A DNA stretch of 26,434 nt from RYN-433 sp036558265 (GTDB lineage Bacteria > Planctomycetota > Phycisphaerae > Tepidisphaerales > Tepidisphaeraceae), in NCBI GenBank assembly GCA_036558265.1, contig DATBFY010000058.1:1-26434 (forward strand), read 5' to 3'. This document shows, piece after piece, positions 16,505 through 25,109 of the stretch (its first letter is position 1; every line of letters begins with the position of its first letter). Made by a program: the position numbers and the translations under genes. A model generated the notes under the pieces. It was not told the origin of the DNA and searched no databases. It was given only the letters and a program-made list of their open reading frames with translations.

Positions 16505-17755
16505 CTACCCGGGACGCACCTCGACGGGGGCAACCTGCGTGACCAGGGGCTTGTACGCCGACTCGATGAGGGGGGCGGCGTGGTCGAAGTCGAGCTGGTC
16601 GATGAAGCCGATCGTGTACGTTGCGGGCAGGTCGGTGAGGTCGGCGATGTGCTGGACCAGCTCCTTGTACCCCTTGCGGCCGAAGCCGAAGACGGTCATC
16701 TGCTGGAACGAACCGTCGGCCTCGCGCTCGAACGGCCAGGCGACGTAGGAATCGACCTTGTCATGCCGCTGGTGACTGGCCATGAAGAGGGCGTGATCGG
16801 TGCGACCGGAAGTGAAGTAGACCCAGGGGATGTTGTCGGTCCACGCCTCGGAGAGCGGGGTGCGCTTGCCGTTGGCGCGGACGACGGCGTCGTGCTCGAC
16901 GTCGAGCTTACCGCCGGGCGTGCCCTCGTAGAGGAACCAGTAGCTGGGGAGCTTGAACTTGCGAAGGGTGACCGTGGCGCAGGTGGGATAGAAGTTCCAG
17001 GTGCAGGCGCTCTTGCCGTCCTTGTGCTCGGATTCGATCCGGACGCAGAGGGGACCGCTGCGGGTGACCGTGCTGACGAACCCCTTGTAACCCGCATGGA
17101 AGAGCTTTTCGGGATGGCCGAACTTGGGGAGGCCGTGGTATTCGCCCGCGGCCCTGGGGACGTGACTGTAGGAAATCCAGTCGTTGCCGTCGCGGTCGAT
17201 GATGCCGGCGAAGCCGCCCCCTTCCTTGCCGTACAAGTAGGTGGCGGTGGGGGTCCGGATCTTGAAGCAGGCGACGTCACCGGCCACGACAACGTTGTCG
17301 GCGGTGACGCTCACCCGCGCGGCGATCGCCGGCGCGGTGAACGGGACGCCGCCCTTGGCGCGCCAATACAGGTGGTAGCGGCGCGTAGCCTGGGCGCTCG
17401 TCCGGCCCTGAAGGAGGAAGGTCAGCGTGCCGGTGACGGCGGTGGGCTGGTGGTGCGCGGCGTCGGGCGCGGGGTCGAACTGAAGTGGGACGGCGTCATC
17501 GATCACCTGGCCGTCTGAGTCGATCTCGACGAGCCGAAGCGAGTCGCGGTTGACCGTTGATTCAGCGCCCAAGTCGATCGCGACTTCGACCGGCTTGTTG
17601 AAGCGCGGCGTCGCGTTGGCCTGGACGCGGATCGGGAGGCGGTGTTCGTAGATGCGATTCCACCACGGCGGAGCATCCGCGGCGGTGGCCGTGGGCGCGA
17701 GATGGAAGAACAGGAACAGCGCGGCGAGGGCAGTCAATTGAGGCGGTGGTCGCAT
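16505..17755 (-). CDS. Secreted protein of unknown function
   Basis: I do not recognise the family. The 414-residue product starts with a signal peptide (about 1-28, hydrophobic ALAALFLFFHLAP, ending TATAADA). The mature part is rich in beta-type strands, beginning PPWWNRIYEHRLPIRVQ, with many aromatic residues, and looks like one or two beta-sandwich domains such as carbohydrate-active accessory folds. There are no obvious catalytic motifs and no membrane anchor. The start at 17755 is chosen because it leads directly into the signal peptide; a longer start at 17848 would overlap the bioD end by about 30 bases. It lies downstream of bioD on the same strand and converges on the RNase Z-like gene. 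Confidence 0.75.
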   Translation of the reverse strand: MRPPPQLTALAALFLFFHLAPTATAADAPPWWNRIYEHRLPIRVQANATPRFNKPVEVAIDLGAESTVNRDSLRLVEIDSDGQVIDDAVPLQFDPAPDAAHHQPTAVTGTLTFLLQGRTSAQATRRYHLYWRAKGGVPFTAPAIAARVSVTADNVVVAGDVACFKIRTPTATYLYGKEGGGFAGIIDRDGNDWISYSHVPRAAGEYHGLPKFGHPEKLFHAGYKGFVSTVTRSGPLCVRIESEHKDGKSACTWNFYPTCATVTLRKFKLPSYWFLYEGTPGGKLDVEHDAVVRANGKRTPLSEAWTDNIPWVYFTSGRTDHALFMASHQRHDKVDSYVAWPFEREADGSFQQMTVFGFGRKGYKELVQHIADLTDLPATYTIGFIDQLDFDHAAPLIESAYKPLVTQVAPVEVRPG

Positions 17756-17817
17756 GTGGCGGGGCCTTTCGTCCGCGCTTCGGATGCGCGTGCGCGTAGC
17801 ATACACCGGGCGGTCGG

Positions 17818-18549
17818 TCAGCGGGCGCGGGTGGCGAAGCCGCGCCAATCGACTATGTCGATCGGGGAAATGATCGAGTCGGGGAGCGGCGGGCGTTTAA
17901 GCGCGGGCTCGTTGGGGACGATCGCCAGGATCGGGACTTTGCCGTAGCGCTCGATGATGCGCGGGTTGGATTCCTCGGCGATCGAGGCGGATTCGGCGGG
18001 GTAGCGGTTGATGACGACGCCCGCGACGCTTACACCAGCGCGGCGCAGGGTTTCGACGGTGAGGAGGGTATGGTTGATCGTGCCCAGGCCCGGCCGGGCG
18101 ACGACGACGGCCGGCAGGTTGAGCCAGCGCGCCAGGTCCAGGACGGTGTGCTGGTTGTCGAGCGGGACGAGCACGCCGCCGACGCCTTCGACGACGATCA
18201 CGTCGCTTTCGCGGGTCATCAGGCGGAGGCTGCGGTCGATCGCGTCCCAGTCGAGGGGTTGTTTGGCGCGGTCGGCGGCGACGGCGGGGGCGAGCGGTTC
18301 CTTGTAGCGCTGCGGGCAGATCAGGTCGAGCGGGAAGCGGGCGTCGGCGCAGGAGGCGAGGAACTCGGCATCTTCGGAGACCAGCCCCTCGCGGCGCCAG
18401 ACGCAGCCCGTGGCGACCGGCTTACTGACGGCCACGCGCAGGTTCTGGCGGAGGAAGTGCGCGGCAATCGCGCCGGCGATCACGGTCTTGCCGACCTCGG
18501 TATCGGTGGCGGTGATGAAGAGGCCGGGGATGGGGATGCGAGAGAGCAT
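17818..18549 (-). CDS. bioD: Dethiobiotin synthetase
   Basis: BioD closes the ureido ring of dethiobiotin from diaminopelargonate, CO2 and ATP, the step before biotin synthase. The 243-residue length is normal. The P-loop variant TDTEVGKT is at 15-22, the substrate lysine motif SKPVATGC at 42-49, and VEGVGGVLVPL at 120-130 carries the Glu involved in metal binding. No bioA, bioB or bioF is beside it, so the rest of the pathway must be elsewhere. A secreted protein gene follows on the same strand. Confidence 0.94.
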   Translation of the reverse strand: MLSRIPIPGLFITATDTEVGKTVIAGAIAAHFLRQNLRVAVSKPVATGCVWRREGLVSEDAEFLASCADARFPLDLICPQRYKEPLAPAVAADRAKQPLDWDAIDRSLRLMTRESDVIVVEGVGGVLVPLDNQHTVLDLARWLNLPAVVVARPGLGTINHTLLTVETLRRAGVSVAGVVINRYPAESASIAEESNPRIIERYGKVPILAIVPNEPALKRPPLPDSIISPIDIVDWRGFATRAR

Positions 18550-18751
18550 ATCCTTTCCATCAGGGAACGTGCCATGATGTTAGCCGCGCGGTCGCTCGGG
18601 CGCAAATGAGCGCCGAAGCCTGCGCGACGACCTCTGCAGATTGTACGTCGCGCACGCGTGTATGCATCGAAATCAGGCCGTCATGGTTGTACCATCGCAT
18701 CGCGCGAACTGGCGGCGCCAAGCCGGTGTGTCGAGTGGATTGCTCTGCCGA

Positions 18752-19663
18752 ATGAACCGGACACTTACGGTAGCTTTCTGCATATGGTCTATTGCTGTGA
18801 TCGCAATAGCATGGGCGTGGTACCGAAGCTATCAGCCGACGGCACACGAGGAGTTCACCTGGAGGGTGGGCAGCGGGCGTTACACGATCTGTTCGATGAG
18901 TGGGCGCATTGTGCTGCGCGGACCTCCCGCAGCGGCGATGCCGACGGAGGCCGGCCATTGGCGAAGACGAATTGCCAATCGAGATATCGAGTGGTCCGTC
19001 GTGTGGTATTGGAAGCCGGACCTTTCCCTTTGGCGGTCCTTCCCCGCGCCGTCAGAATTCGTCGGGGACACGGCGGCCGTGGTCAATCAATTGGAACGGC
19101 AACCGCGCAACGTTCGCGTAGCGGTCATGCTCGACGCGCTGGAAGATTCCGATCGATTCGCCGCGGCGCACGTCTGGTTGATGCGCCAGGCTTATACGGG
19201 GCCATTCGTCAATACGGGGCGAACCGACGTGACCCCTCAGGTATCGATCGTCAATGGGCTTCGCGCGGAGATTGTGCTGCCCGAGTTTCCCCGCGCACCG
19301 GTCACGCAAACCGTGCGTCCCGACGAGTTGAGGTTCCAGCGGGCGACTGGGATGCTGACGGAACGGCGAGTGCTGACGTTCCAAGGCACGGAGTCGCGGG
19401 TGCACATTGATCCGGCGCAATTGCCGGGCATCAGACGGCAGTGGCACGCGATGCTCGATCGGCGCGTGTTGTCAATCCGGTATTGGGCCATCCTATCGGC
19501 CCTGACGGCGCCTTGGCTGGTCTGGTTCTTCTCGCGAAATCGAAGGCGGCTCCTGGCCCGCGCCTCGGCAGGACAATGTTTGAACTGCGGCTACGACCTA
19601 CGCGCAAGCGGCGCGCGCTGTCCCGAGTGTGGACGGGAGGTGCCCGAACACCCGCGCGCGTGA
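18752..19663 (+). CDS. Membrane protein with C-terminal zinc ribbon
   Basis: This 303-residue protein has a membrane helix at about 5-22 (VAFCIWSIAVIAIAWAW), a soluble middle of unknown fold, a second helix near 240-257, and a C-terminal zinc ribbon with Cys276, Cys279, Cys290 and Cys293 (CLNCGYDLR, CPECG). The GYDLR ribbon is very common in Phycisphaerae proteins of unknown role. By helix placement the middle would face outside and the ribbon the cytoplasm, which is inference. The ATG at 18752 is chosen because it leads directly into the helix; upstream codons show no protein character. No strong ribosome binding site is visible. Confidence 0.75.
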   Translation: MNRTLTVAFCIWSIAVIAIAWAWYRSYQPTAHEEFTWRVGSGRYTICSMSGRIVLRGPPAAAMPTEAGHWRRRIANRDIEWSVVWYWKPDLSLWRSFPAPSEFVGDTAAVVNQLERQPRNVRVAVMLDALEDSDRFAAAHVWLMRQAYTGPFVNTGRTDVTPQVSIVNGLRAEIVLPEFPRAPVTQTVRPDELRFQRATGMLTERRVLTFQGTESRVHIDPAQLPGIRRQWHAMLDRRVLSIRYWAILSALTAPWLVWFFSRNRRRLLARASAGQCLNCGYDLRASGARCPECGREVPEHPRA

Positions 19664-19851
19664 GAGCATCGTCATCGAGGTCCCGACACGTCCACAATTC
19701 TATTCTGCTGGCAACTCGGCGGCGGCGGCGGGCACGAGACGTCGGGACGATGAAACGGGCCGCCGAGGGCTAACGTCCAGGCGGCCTGCGGAGTGGTTGA
19801 AACGTTCGGGTGGAGACGCGGCGAGCGGCCCGCAAGCAGGCCGGCTAAACG

Positions 19852-20604
19852 TCAGAACCAGAACTCGGGTTGGTAGCCGCGGTCGCGGACCTTCATGTCG
19901 GCGAAGGGGCGCCAGTCGACGTGGCCGTCCATGAACAGGATGTTGCCGCCCTCGGGCTTGTTGTCCCTGTTCATGTGACTGGTCAGGTGCTTGACGGCAA
20001 AGCCGCCCTGAACGCCGGCGAAGTTGCCGCCGTTGCTGGAGATGACCGAATCGGTGACCAACTCGGTCTCGGAGGCGGAGGCGCGGCCGGTGATCGGGTT
20101 TTTTTTAGGCACCGTCTTGTCCTGATAGTTCTTCTCGAAGAGCGGGTTGGGCATGTTGGGGACGATCTTTCCCATCGGGGCCGGCGGTGGAATGCGCTGG
20201 AGGAGAAAGAAGTACCCGAGCACGGAAAAGTTGGGGTCGAAGTTCCACAGGCCGTCCACGTCCTGCTCGGGGTAGGAGGGACAGTAGAGGACCTTGCGCA
20301 GGCAACCCGAGGAGATGATCCGGTCGCGGGTCTCGATGGGCAGGTCCCAGAGCCAGTTGCCGCCGCCGTACGTCGCGGGCAGCTTGCCCTTGTTCTCGCC
20401 GGCGTAGATCTGCAGCGCCTGCCCGATGCTGCGGAGGTTGGACATGCAGTTGGTCTTGAGGGCCTGCTTCCGGGCCTTGCTGAGCGCGGGCATCAGGATC
20501 GAGATCAGGAGGGCGATCACGCCGATGACGACGAGCAGTTCGACGAGCGTAAACCCGACGAAACGGCGGGACGGGGAACGGTTGGGTATGAGCGGCAGCT
20601 TCAT
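19852..20604 (-). CDS. Type II secretion-type pseudopilin (DUF1559-like)
   Basis: The 250-residue protein has a classic prepilin N-terminus: a 17-residue basic leader ending in G17, then FTLVELLVVIGVIALLISIL with Glu22 at position +5. The body has TNCMSNLRSIGQALQIYA, and near the C-terminus comes ILFMDGHVDW, the DG-H motif of this large planctomycete family. A prepilin peptidase would cleave after G17. No secretion machinery genes are nearby, so it is one of the many orphan pseudopilins such genomes carry. A run of eight A bases at about 20101-20108 (minus strand) lies inside the gene and could allow slippage. Confidence 0.9.
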   Translation of the reverse strand: MKLPLIPNRSPSRRFVGFTLVELLVVIGVIALLISILMPALSKARKQALKTNCMSNLRSIGQALQIYAGENKGKLPATYGGGNWLWDLPIETRDRIISSGCLRKVLYCPSYPEQDVDGLWNFDPNFSVLGYFFLLQRIPPPAPMGKIVPNMPNPLFEKNYQDKTVPKKNPITGRASASETELVTDSVISSNGGNFAGVQGGFAVKHLTSHMNRDNKPEGGNILFMDGHVDWRPFADMKVRDRGYQPEFWF

Positions 20605-20776
20605 GGCGCGGTCTCCGAAGTGTGCGAACGTCGAGCGCTCCGCGGCTCCTCCCTCTCGAGGTGAACCCCATCGGACGGCTGTGGAATTTAGTGAGTGTAC
20701 GGGGGCGCGCCCATGAAATCTTGCGCGGATCTTCGGAGATATTTCACCGCGGGTGGTAATGGGGGCGGGCGAGCGA

Positions 20777-21685
20777 TCAGTGCCGGCGGAAGAGCAGGAG
20801 GTAGACCAGGATGGCGATGGCGTTCAGCGCGGTTGCGATCGCGACCTTGCCAACCGCCTCGCGGCCGCCCCAGGACAGGCTCGCGAGCGGGGCGTTGACC
20901 CACTCGAGCACCCGCACGACCAGCGGGACGCGCTCGTAGACGACCGTGGACTCGTCCACTTCGCCCTCGGTGATCTCGACCAGCCCGGCAGCGGACTCGT
21001 CGGCGTTCGAAGCGGGATTCGGAGCCTTGGTGATCCGGGTGACGGCGGCGGCGTGAGCGGCCTCGTCGGCGTCCAACTCGGCCGCCAGGTCGGCGGCGGC
21101 GCTGGGCTCGGCGATCTCGGTCAGATCATCCTCAGCGGCTGGAGCGGGCACCATGCCGCCATCGCGCTTGACCTGGGCGATCAGATCTTCGGCCCGCTCG
21201 CTGATGAGCTGGTCGGCCGGCTTGGGCGCAGCGGGCGCCGGTGCAATGGAGGGGTCACCGAGCACAGCGGCGGCGATCTTTTCCGCCTTGTCCTTTTCGC
21301 CGGTCCTGGCGGCTTGCGGCTTGGGCGCCGGCGCGGGATCGGCGCTGTCGCTTGCGGCGGCGTCGTCCTTGAGCTCCTTGAAGAGGTCGTCGAGGGCGGC
21401 TTCGGTGGCATCAAGGATGGGATCCGCCGCGGTTTCCGTGGCCGCCGTGGTCGGACCAGGGGTTGCCGGAGCGGGCGCGGCGGGTGCCGTGCGCGCGGCC
21501 GGCGCCGGGTCGGCGGGCCGATCGACATTGCGGGGTTCGGGGACGCCCAGTTCGTCGGCCTGGGCGAGCAGGCGGTCGATCTCCTCGCCGGCGAGCTGCG
21601 AAAGGAGATCGTCGGCGCTGTTCGGAGCGCCGCCGTCGCCGCTCTCTTCCATGGGATCGGGCAGGTCTACCGCCGTCTGCGCCAT
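20777..21685 (-). CDS. Tail-anchored acidic Ala/Pro-rich protein
   Basis: I do not recognise the family. The 302-residue product is acidic and rich in Ala, Pro, Asp and Glu, with long low-complexity stretches that are probably disordered and two short helical segments (DDLLSQLAGEEIDRLLAQAD near the start, ILDATEAALDDLFKELKDD later). Only the last 25 residues are hydrophobic (AIATALNAIAILVYLLLF then RRH), indicating a tail anchor with the bulk in the cytoplasm. The start at 21685 has AAAGGAG upstream; a much longer in-frame start at 21874 is unlikely. It is divergent from rsmE. Confidence 0.75.
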   Translation of the reverse strand: MAQTAVDLPDPMEESGDGGAPNSADDLLSQLAGEEIDRLLAQADELGVPEPRNVDRPADPAPAARTAPAAPAPATPGPTTAATETAADPILDATEAALDDLFKELKDDAAASDSADPAPAPKPQAARTGEKDKAEKIAAAVLGDPSIAPAPAAPKPADQLISERAEDLIAQVKRDGGMVPAPAAEDDLTEIAEPSAAADLAAELDADEAAHAAAVTRITKAPNPASNADESAAGLVEITEGEVDESTVVYERVPLVVRVLEWVNAPLASLSWGGREAVGKVAIATALNAIAILVYLLLFRRH

Positions 21686-21867
21686 CGCGCAACTCCTTTG
21701 CGCCTCGGCGTCGCCGGCCCGACAAAGAGACGGGACGGACGCGCCGCGGGCGAATCCTTTCGCCATCATCGGCCGGTGGGGCGCCTGGCGTAACCAGGGG
21801 GACACCGCCTGTCCCATAATATCGGATGGGGCAATGGAGTCTACGGCGCTCGGGTATTCTTGCGGAC

Positions 21868-22593
21868 ATGGCACGGCGTCTACTGGTTCCGAAACTTGTT
21901 GCCGGGGAAATGGTGCTCCTACCGGCGGAGCAGGCGCATCACGCGCGAGACGTATTGCGACTGGAGGTCGGGGACGAGGTGGAGTTATTCACCGCATCGG
22001 GAGAGACCGCCGCGGCCGTGCTGAGCGAAGTCACGCCGTGCCGCGTGGTCGCGCGGGTTGAGCAGATCCGCAAGAAGCCCAGGGTGATCGAGCTCACGAT
22101 CGCGTCGGCCATTCCCAAGGGGGCGCGGGCGGACTGGATGATCGAGAAATTATCAGAACTGGGCGTGGCCCGCTTCGTCCCGCTGGCGACCGAGCGAAGC
22201 GTGGTTCACCCCGAGGGACGCAACAAGATCGAGCGGTGGGAACGTCTGGCGACGGAGTCGGCCAAGCAGTCGCGGAGGACGGGCGTCATGCGGATCGACC
22301 CGTTGACTCGGTTGGAGGAGTTGCTCGAACAGATCGAGGGGCCGGCTGCCTATCTTTCGACGGCCGGCGGCGCACTGCCTCTCTCTTCCATCCTCCATCC
22401 TCCATCCTCTTCTTTGACACTGCTGGTCGGACCCGAAGGGGGATGGACTGATGGGGAGCTGGGGCTGATGTCGGAACGGCACTTGACGGGTATGACGCTG
22501 GGGGCGACGATCCTGCGCGTCGAGACGGCGGCGATCGCCGCGGCGGCGGTCGTCGCGGTGTTGACGGCGCCGGGGGTGGTAGTGCTGCGCTAG
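21868..22593 (+). CDS. rsmE: 16S rRNA m3U1498 methyltransferase
   Basis: RsmE methylates N3 of U1498 in 16S rRNA and belongs to the SPOUT (knotted) methyltransferases. The 241-residue length is normal. The N-terminal PUA-like domain contains HHARDVLRLEVGD, followed by IASAIPKGARADWMIEKLSE and the C-terminal knot motifs GPEGGW at 188-193 and LGATILRVETA at 211-221. Residues about 172-183 (SSILHPPSSS) are encoded by a copy of the dispersed GAGGATGG element and have no counterpart I expect in the family, yet the frame is kept. The start at 21868 (MARRLLVP) fits the family; an earlier ATG at 21826 is unlikely. A membrane protein gene follows 23 bases later. Confidence 0.95.
   Translation: MARRLLVPKLVAGEMVLLPAEQAHHARDVLRLEVGDEVELFTASGETAAAVLSEVTPCRVVARVEQIRKKPRVIELTIASAIPKGARADWMIEKLSELGVARFVPLATERSVVHPEGRNKIERWERLATESAKQSRRTGVMRIDPLTRLEELLEQIEGPAAYLSTAGGALPLSSILHPPSSSLTLLVGPEGGWTDGELGLMSERHLTGMTLGATILRVETAAIAAAAVVAVLTAPGVVVLR
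22384..22415. repeat. Copy of the GAGGATGG element inside rsmE
   Basis: The plus-strand sequence contains three CCATCCT units in a row between TCTT at the start and CTTCTTT at the end. On the minus strand it matches the elements at 11504-11541 and 13964-13996, including the flanking AAAGAAGA...GAGGATGG. It lies wholly within the rsmE coding sequence, in a spot expected to be a loop. Confidence 0.8.
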
Positions 22594-22616
22594 GTTATCT
22601 TGGGGATCACTCTCCC

Positions 22617-23396
22617 GTGAGCCAATATCCTTATCAACCGCCATCTCCGGGCACATACGGCTACGGTTATTTCGGACAGGACCCGCTCGGTGATCTGCTA
22701 TTGCCGGCGAAGCGGGCGAGCATTTGCATGTTCGTACTCTCGGCGCTGACACTCCCGTGCGGTGTGCTTGCCGGGCTCCTCTGGGGAATGCTGGTCAAGG
22801 GCCGGCTCCCGCCGGAGATGAATGCGCAGTATCAGCAATTGGAGGAGCAACTGTCGTCGATGGGCCTGAGCTTGTCGGGGCTGGCGGCGACAATCGCGTC
22901 GGCGCTGCTGATCGTGGGGGTGATCATGGTCGTGCTTGGGGTAATGGTACGGCGGGGCGGGCTGGGGAGTGTTGTCGTGGGAATTATCGTGTGCGGCTTG
23001 CTGGCCCTGTTCGCGTTGCTCAGCGTGGCGGGATCGGTACTCCAGGCGGGACAGCGCGGCGGGGAGGCGCTCGGGGGAGCGTGCCTGTGGGGTGTTGTTC
23101 TTGTATTGCTGATCTTCACACTGGTTTTCCTGATCCAAGCGGCGGGGAAAGCAAGCAAGATCGCGGCGTACCGGCAATCGTTGCCGCACGCGTATGGGGC
23201 GGTGGGAGTTCCGGGGTATGCGCCGGCGGCGCTGTGGCCTCAGCAGCAGTCAGGCGTTGGGCAGTGGGGTCAGGGTGGGTGGGCCCCCGGATCGCCCTCC
23301 TCTGCGGTGCCACCGCCACCGCCACCGCCACCGCCGTCACAGCAACAGAATTGGCCACCGCCATCCCCGCCGCCACCGCCGACGAATCCGACGTGA
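22617..23396 (+). CDS. Four-helix membrane protein with proline-rich tail
   Basis: The 259-residue protein begins with a Tyr/Pro/Gly-rich segment, then has four hydrophobic helices at about 36-60, 90-111, 117-140 and 153-174. It ends in a Gly/Trp/Pro-rich tail with PPPPPPPPP and PPPPP runs, encoded by CCACCG repeats around 23308-23375. The arrangement recalls DUF4190-type membrane proteins with disordered tails, but the function is unknown. The start is a GTG at 22617, 23 bases after the rsmE stop, with GGGGATC upstream. It may be cotranscribed with rsmE. Confidence 0.75.
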   Translation: MSQYPYQPPSPGTYGYGYFGQDPLGDLLLPAKRASICMFVLSALTLPCGVLAGLLWGMLVKGRLPPEMNAQYQQLEEQLSSMGLSLSGLAATIASALLIVGVIMVVLGVMVRRGGLGSVVVGIIVCGLLALFALLSVAGSVLQAGQRGGEALGGACLWGVVLVLLIFTLVFLIQAAGKASKIAAYRQSLPHAYGAVGVPGYAPAALWPQQQSGVGQWGQGGWAPGSPSSAVPPPPPPPPPSQQQNWPPPSPPPPPTNPT

Positions 23397-23514
23397 AGGG
23401 GGCAATCCCGCGTTAAAATGCCCTTGCGCGGTCACGCGGAGGGCGCTCCGAACACTGGAACCAATCGCGGGCAGTGTTCAGCCGCGTTGCGGATCGGGCC
23501 GATAATACGGGAGT

Positions 23515-24063
23515 ATGACCGCCGCGAGCCTGAAATCGCCGATGTCGAGCGAACCGGAAGACAACATCCCCAAGGCCCCCCCGCTCGGATTGCGGGCGCG
23601 GTACATCAGCCTGTCGTGGGCGTACGTCCGGTGGTGCCTGGGGATGTTCGTCTGGTCGATCCTGTGCGTGGTCTACTTCGTGCTGACCCAGCAGTCGCTG
23701 GACATGTACATCGCGATCGGACTGGGCGTCGTCCTGCTGCTGATGGTGTTCGGGCCGGCGCTCTTGTTCGGGGGGGAGACCTGGTACAAGCGGCTGGGGT
23801 GGATGGTCGTGCTGCTGTGCATGTTCTCGATCATGTGGCTGTACCCGCTGGCCGCGGTGGCGTGGGGGATCGCCAAGCGCATCGCGGAGGGGCGTTACAA
23901 GACCTGGCCTCACCTGACCGACACCTGGCACCTGGTCCTATGCCTGTTCACCATGCTGCTGGCGGTATGGACGTTCGTAATGACGCGGCGGGCGGTCCGG
24001 ATGACCCGTCAACTGGCGCGCGGGGAGTTCGGGGAGATGGATATCCGGATTCGCGAGACCTGA
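23515..24063 (+). CDS. Small four-helix membrane protein
   Basis: I do not recognise the family. The 182-residue product has four hydrophobic segments at about 38-57, 63-86, 94-118 and 138-156 and a charged C-terminal tail (TRRAVRMTRQLARGEFGE). The N-terminus is polar and has no signal peptide. No catalytic motif is visible. It lies 118 bases after the preceding membrane protein gene on the same strand, and no conserved neighbour hints at a role. Confidence 0.7.
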   Translation: MTAASLKSPMSSEPEDNIPKAPPLGLRARYISLSWAYVRWCLGMFVWSILCVVYFVLTQQSLDMYIAIGLGVVLLLMVFGPALLFGGETWYKRLGWMVVLLCMFSIMWLYPLAAVAWGIAKRIAEGRYKTWPHLTDTWHLVLCLFTMLLAVWTFVMTRRAVRMTRQLARGEFGEMDIRIRET

Positions 24064-24150
24064 GTTGAACGCGGATATGCCACTACGGCGCGATGACCCA
24101 AGCGGTGCACGAAGGGCAGACGCGCGGATCGCTTCTAACCCATCCGATTT

Positions 24151-24231
24151 CTTCGCGTTAACCTATAGCGCCTTCGCGTCTTCGCGGCAAATGCACTTAT
24201 GATGCTTGGACCTTGGTGCCTTTGCCTCGCG
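24151..24231. repeat. Pyrimidine-strand CTTCGCG and GGTGCC repeats
   Basis: CTTCGCG occurs at 24151, CCTTCGCG at 24171 and CTTCGCGG at 24180, matching on the other strand the CGCGAAGG units at 11456-11503. Further along, 24211-24231 (CCTTGGTGCCTTTGCC) is loosely like the reverse complement of the GGCAC/GGCAAA tract upstream of pyrC. The tract fills the convergent gap between a membrane protein gene and the peptidase gene. Confidence 0.55.
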
Positions 24232-24240
24232 ATCAACGTT

Positions 24241-24999
24241 TCACTTCTTCGCCAGGCTTTCCTTCCACTCCGCCCCCAGCTCTTCCAGCGTCTTGCCCGT
24301 GTATTCCTTCCACAACCCCTCGTTGTACTTGCCCTGGCGGCAGGCGGCGTTGATCTTGACGACCAGGTCCTTGTCGTAAGTCTCCTGCGCCCAGTTCAGG
24401 AAGTGCCCGGTCGTGCGGTAGCTGTCGGTGTACTTGGCGCGGGTGGGGTTGGGGTGCGGGCGCTTGTTCACGGGCTCGTAGTTGAAGAAGCGGTACCAGT
24501 CGGCGATCCCCTCGACCAGCCAGCCCGGCTTGGGCCCGCGGCGGTAGGCCTGCACCACGTGCACCAGCTCGTGGACGAAGGCCCCCACGTCGTCCGGGTG
24601 ATCGGTGAACCATTTCTGCGCCGCGGTGATGCGGTTGCCGCTGGCGGCGGCCACGCCCTTGTAGTCCTTCTTGAAGGTGATCGTCACGGTGGCCGGGGGC
24701 ACGAAGCCCTCGCTGGGGAGCTTGGCCCAGATCTTGGGGTACCACTCTTCCGCGACCTTCTGAACCCGCTTGCCGTAGTCGGCCATCTCCGGCACGTCGC
24801 TGGTGTCCACCTTGATGACGAACTTGAAGTTCTCCGGCGTGACCGGCGGCGAGTTCTGCGGCTTGTCCTCGCTGCCCTTCTCCCTGGCCGCCGGGGCATC
24901 CTTGGCCGAGGCGGGCGCGGCCGGCTTCTCCGGCTCGGCGGCCCATGCCGGCAGGCTTCCCAACACCACCACCCACGCCGCGATCGTCTGGATTCTCAT
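24241..24999 (-). CDS. Secreted basic-secretory-protein family peptidase
   Basis: The 252-residue product has a signal peptide (about 1-20, ending AWA), an Ala/Pro/Lys linker, and a domain matching the BSP family (plant basic secretory proteins and bacterial relatives, PF04450). Visible marks are GNRITAAQKWFTDHPDD at 121-137, the zinc-binding HELVH at 143-147, and GWLVEGIADW at 159-168 with a likely third ligand region. Plant members are proposed zinc peptidases, so this is probably an exported metallopeptidase. The start at 24999 has AAGGAG upstream; a longer frame begins in repeat sequence. The PQQ dehydrogenase gene is upstream on the same strand. Confidence 0.85.
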   Translation of the reverse strand: MRIQTIAAWVVVLGSLPAWAAEPEKPAAPASAKDAPAAREKGSEDKPQNSPPVTPENFKFVIKVDTSDVPEMADYGKRVQKVAEEWYPKIWAKLPSEGFVPPATVTITFKKDYKGVAAASGNRITAAQKWFTDHPDDVGAFVHELVHVVQAYRRGPKPGWLVEGIADWYRFFNYEPVNKRPHPNPTRAKYTDSYRTTGHFLNWAQETYDKDLVVKINAACRQGKYNEGLWKEYTGKTLEELGAEWKESLAKK

Positions 25000-25109
25000 G
25001 CTGCTCCTTGATTTACCCACTTCAACGGCCCGTTCGCAGGGGATATTCCGCTGCCGCGTTGGAAAAAGCCAATCCAGGTCGGCGCTCCTGACAAGATGCG
25101 TTATGGAAA

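Noticed and set aside
23308..23375. CCACCG microsatellite as a phase-variation tract
   Set aside because: The unit encodes proline in a tail of a kind common to such membrane proteins, and the 3-bp multiples would not shift the frame.
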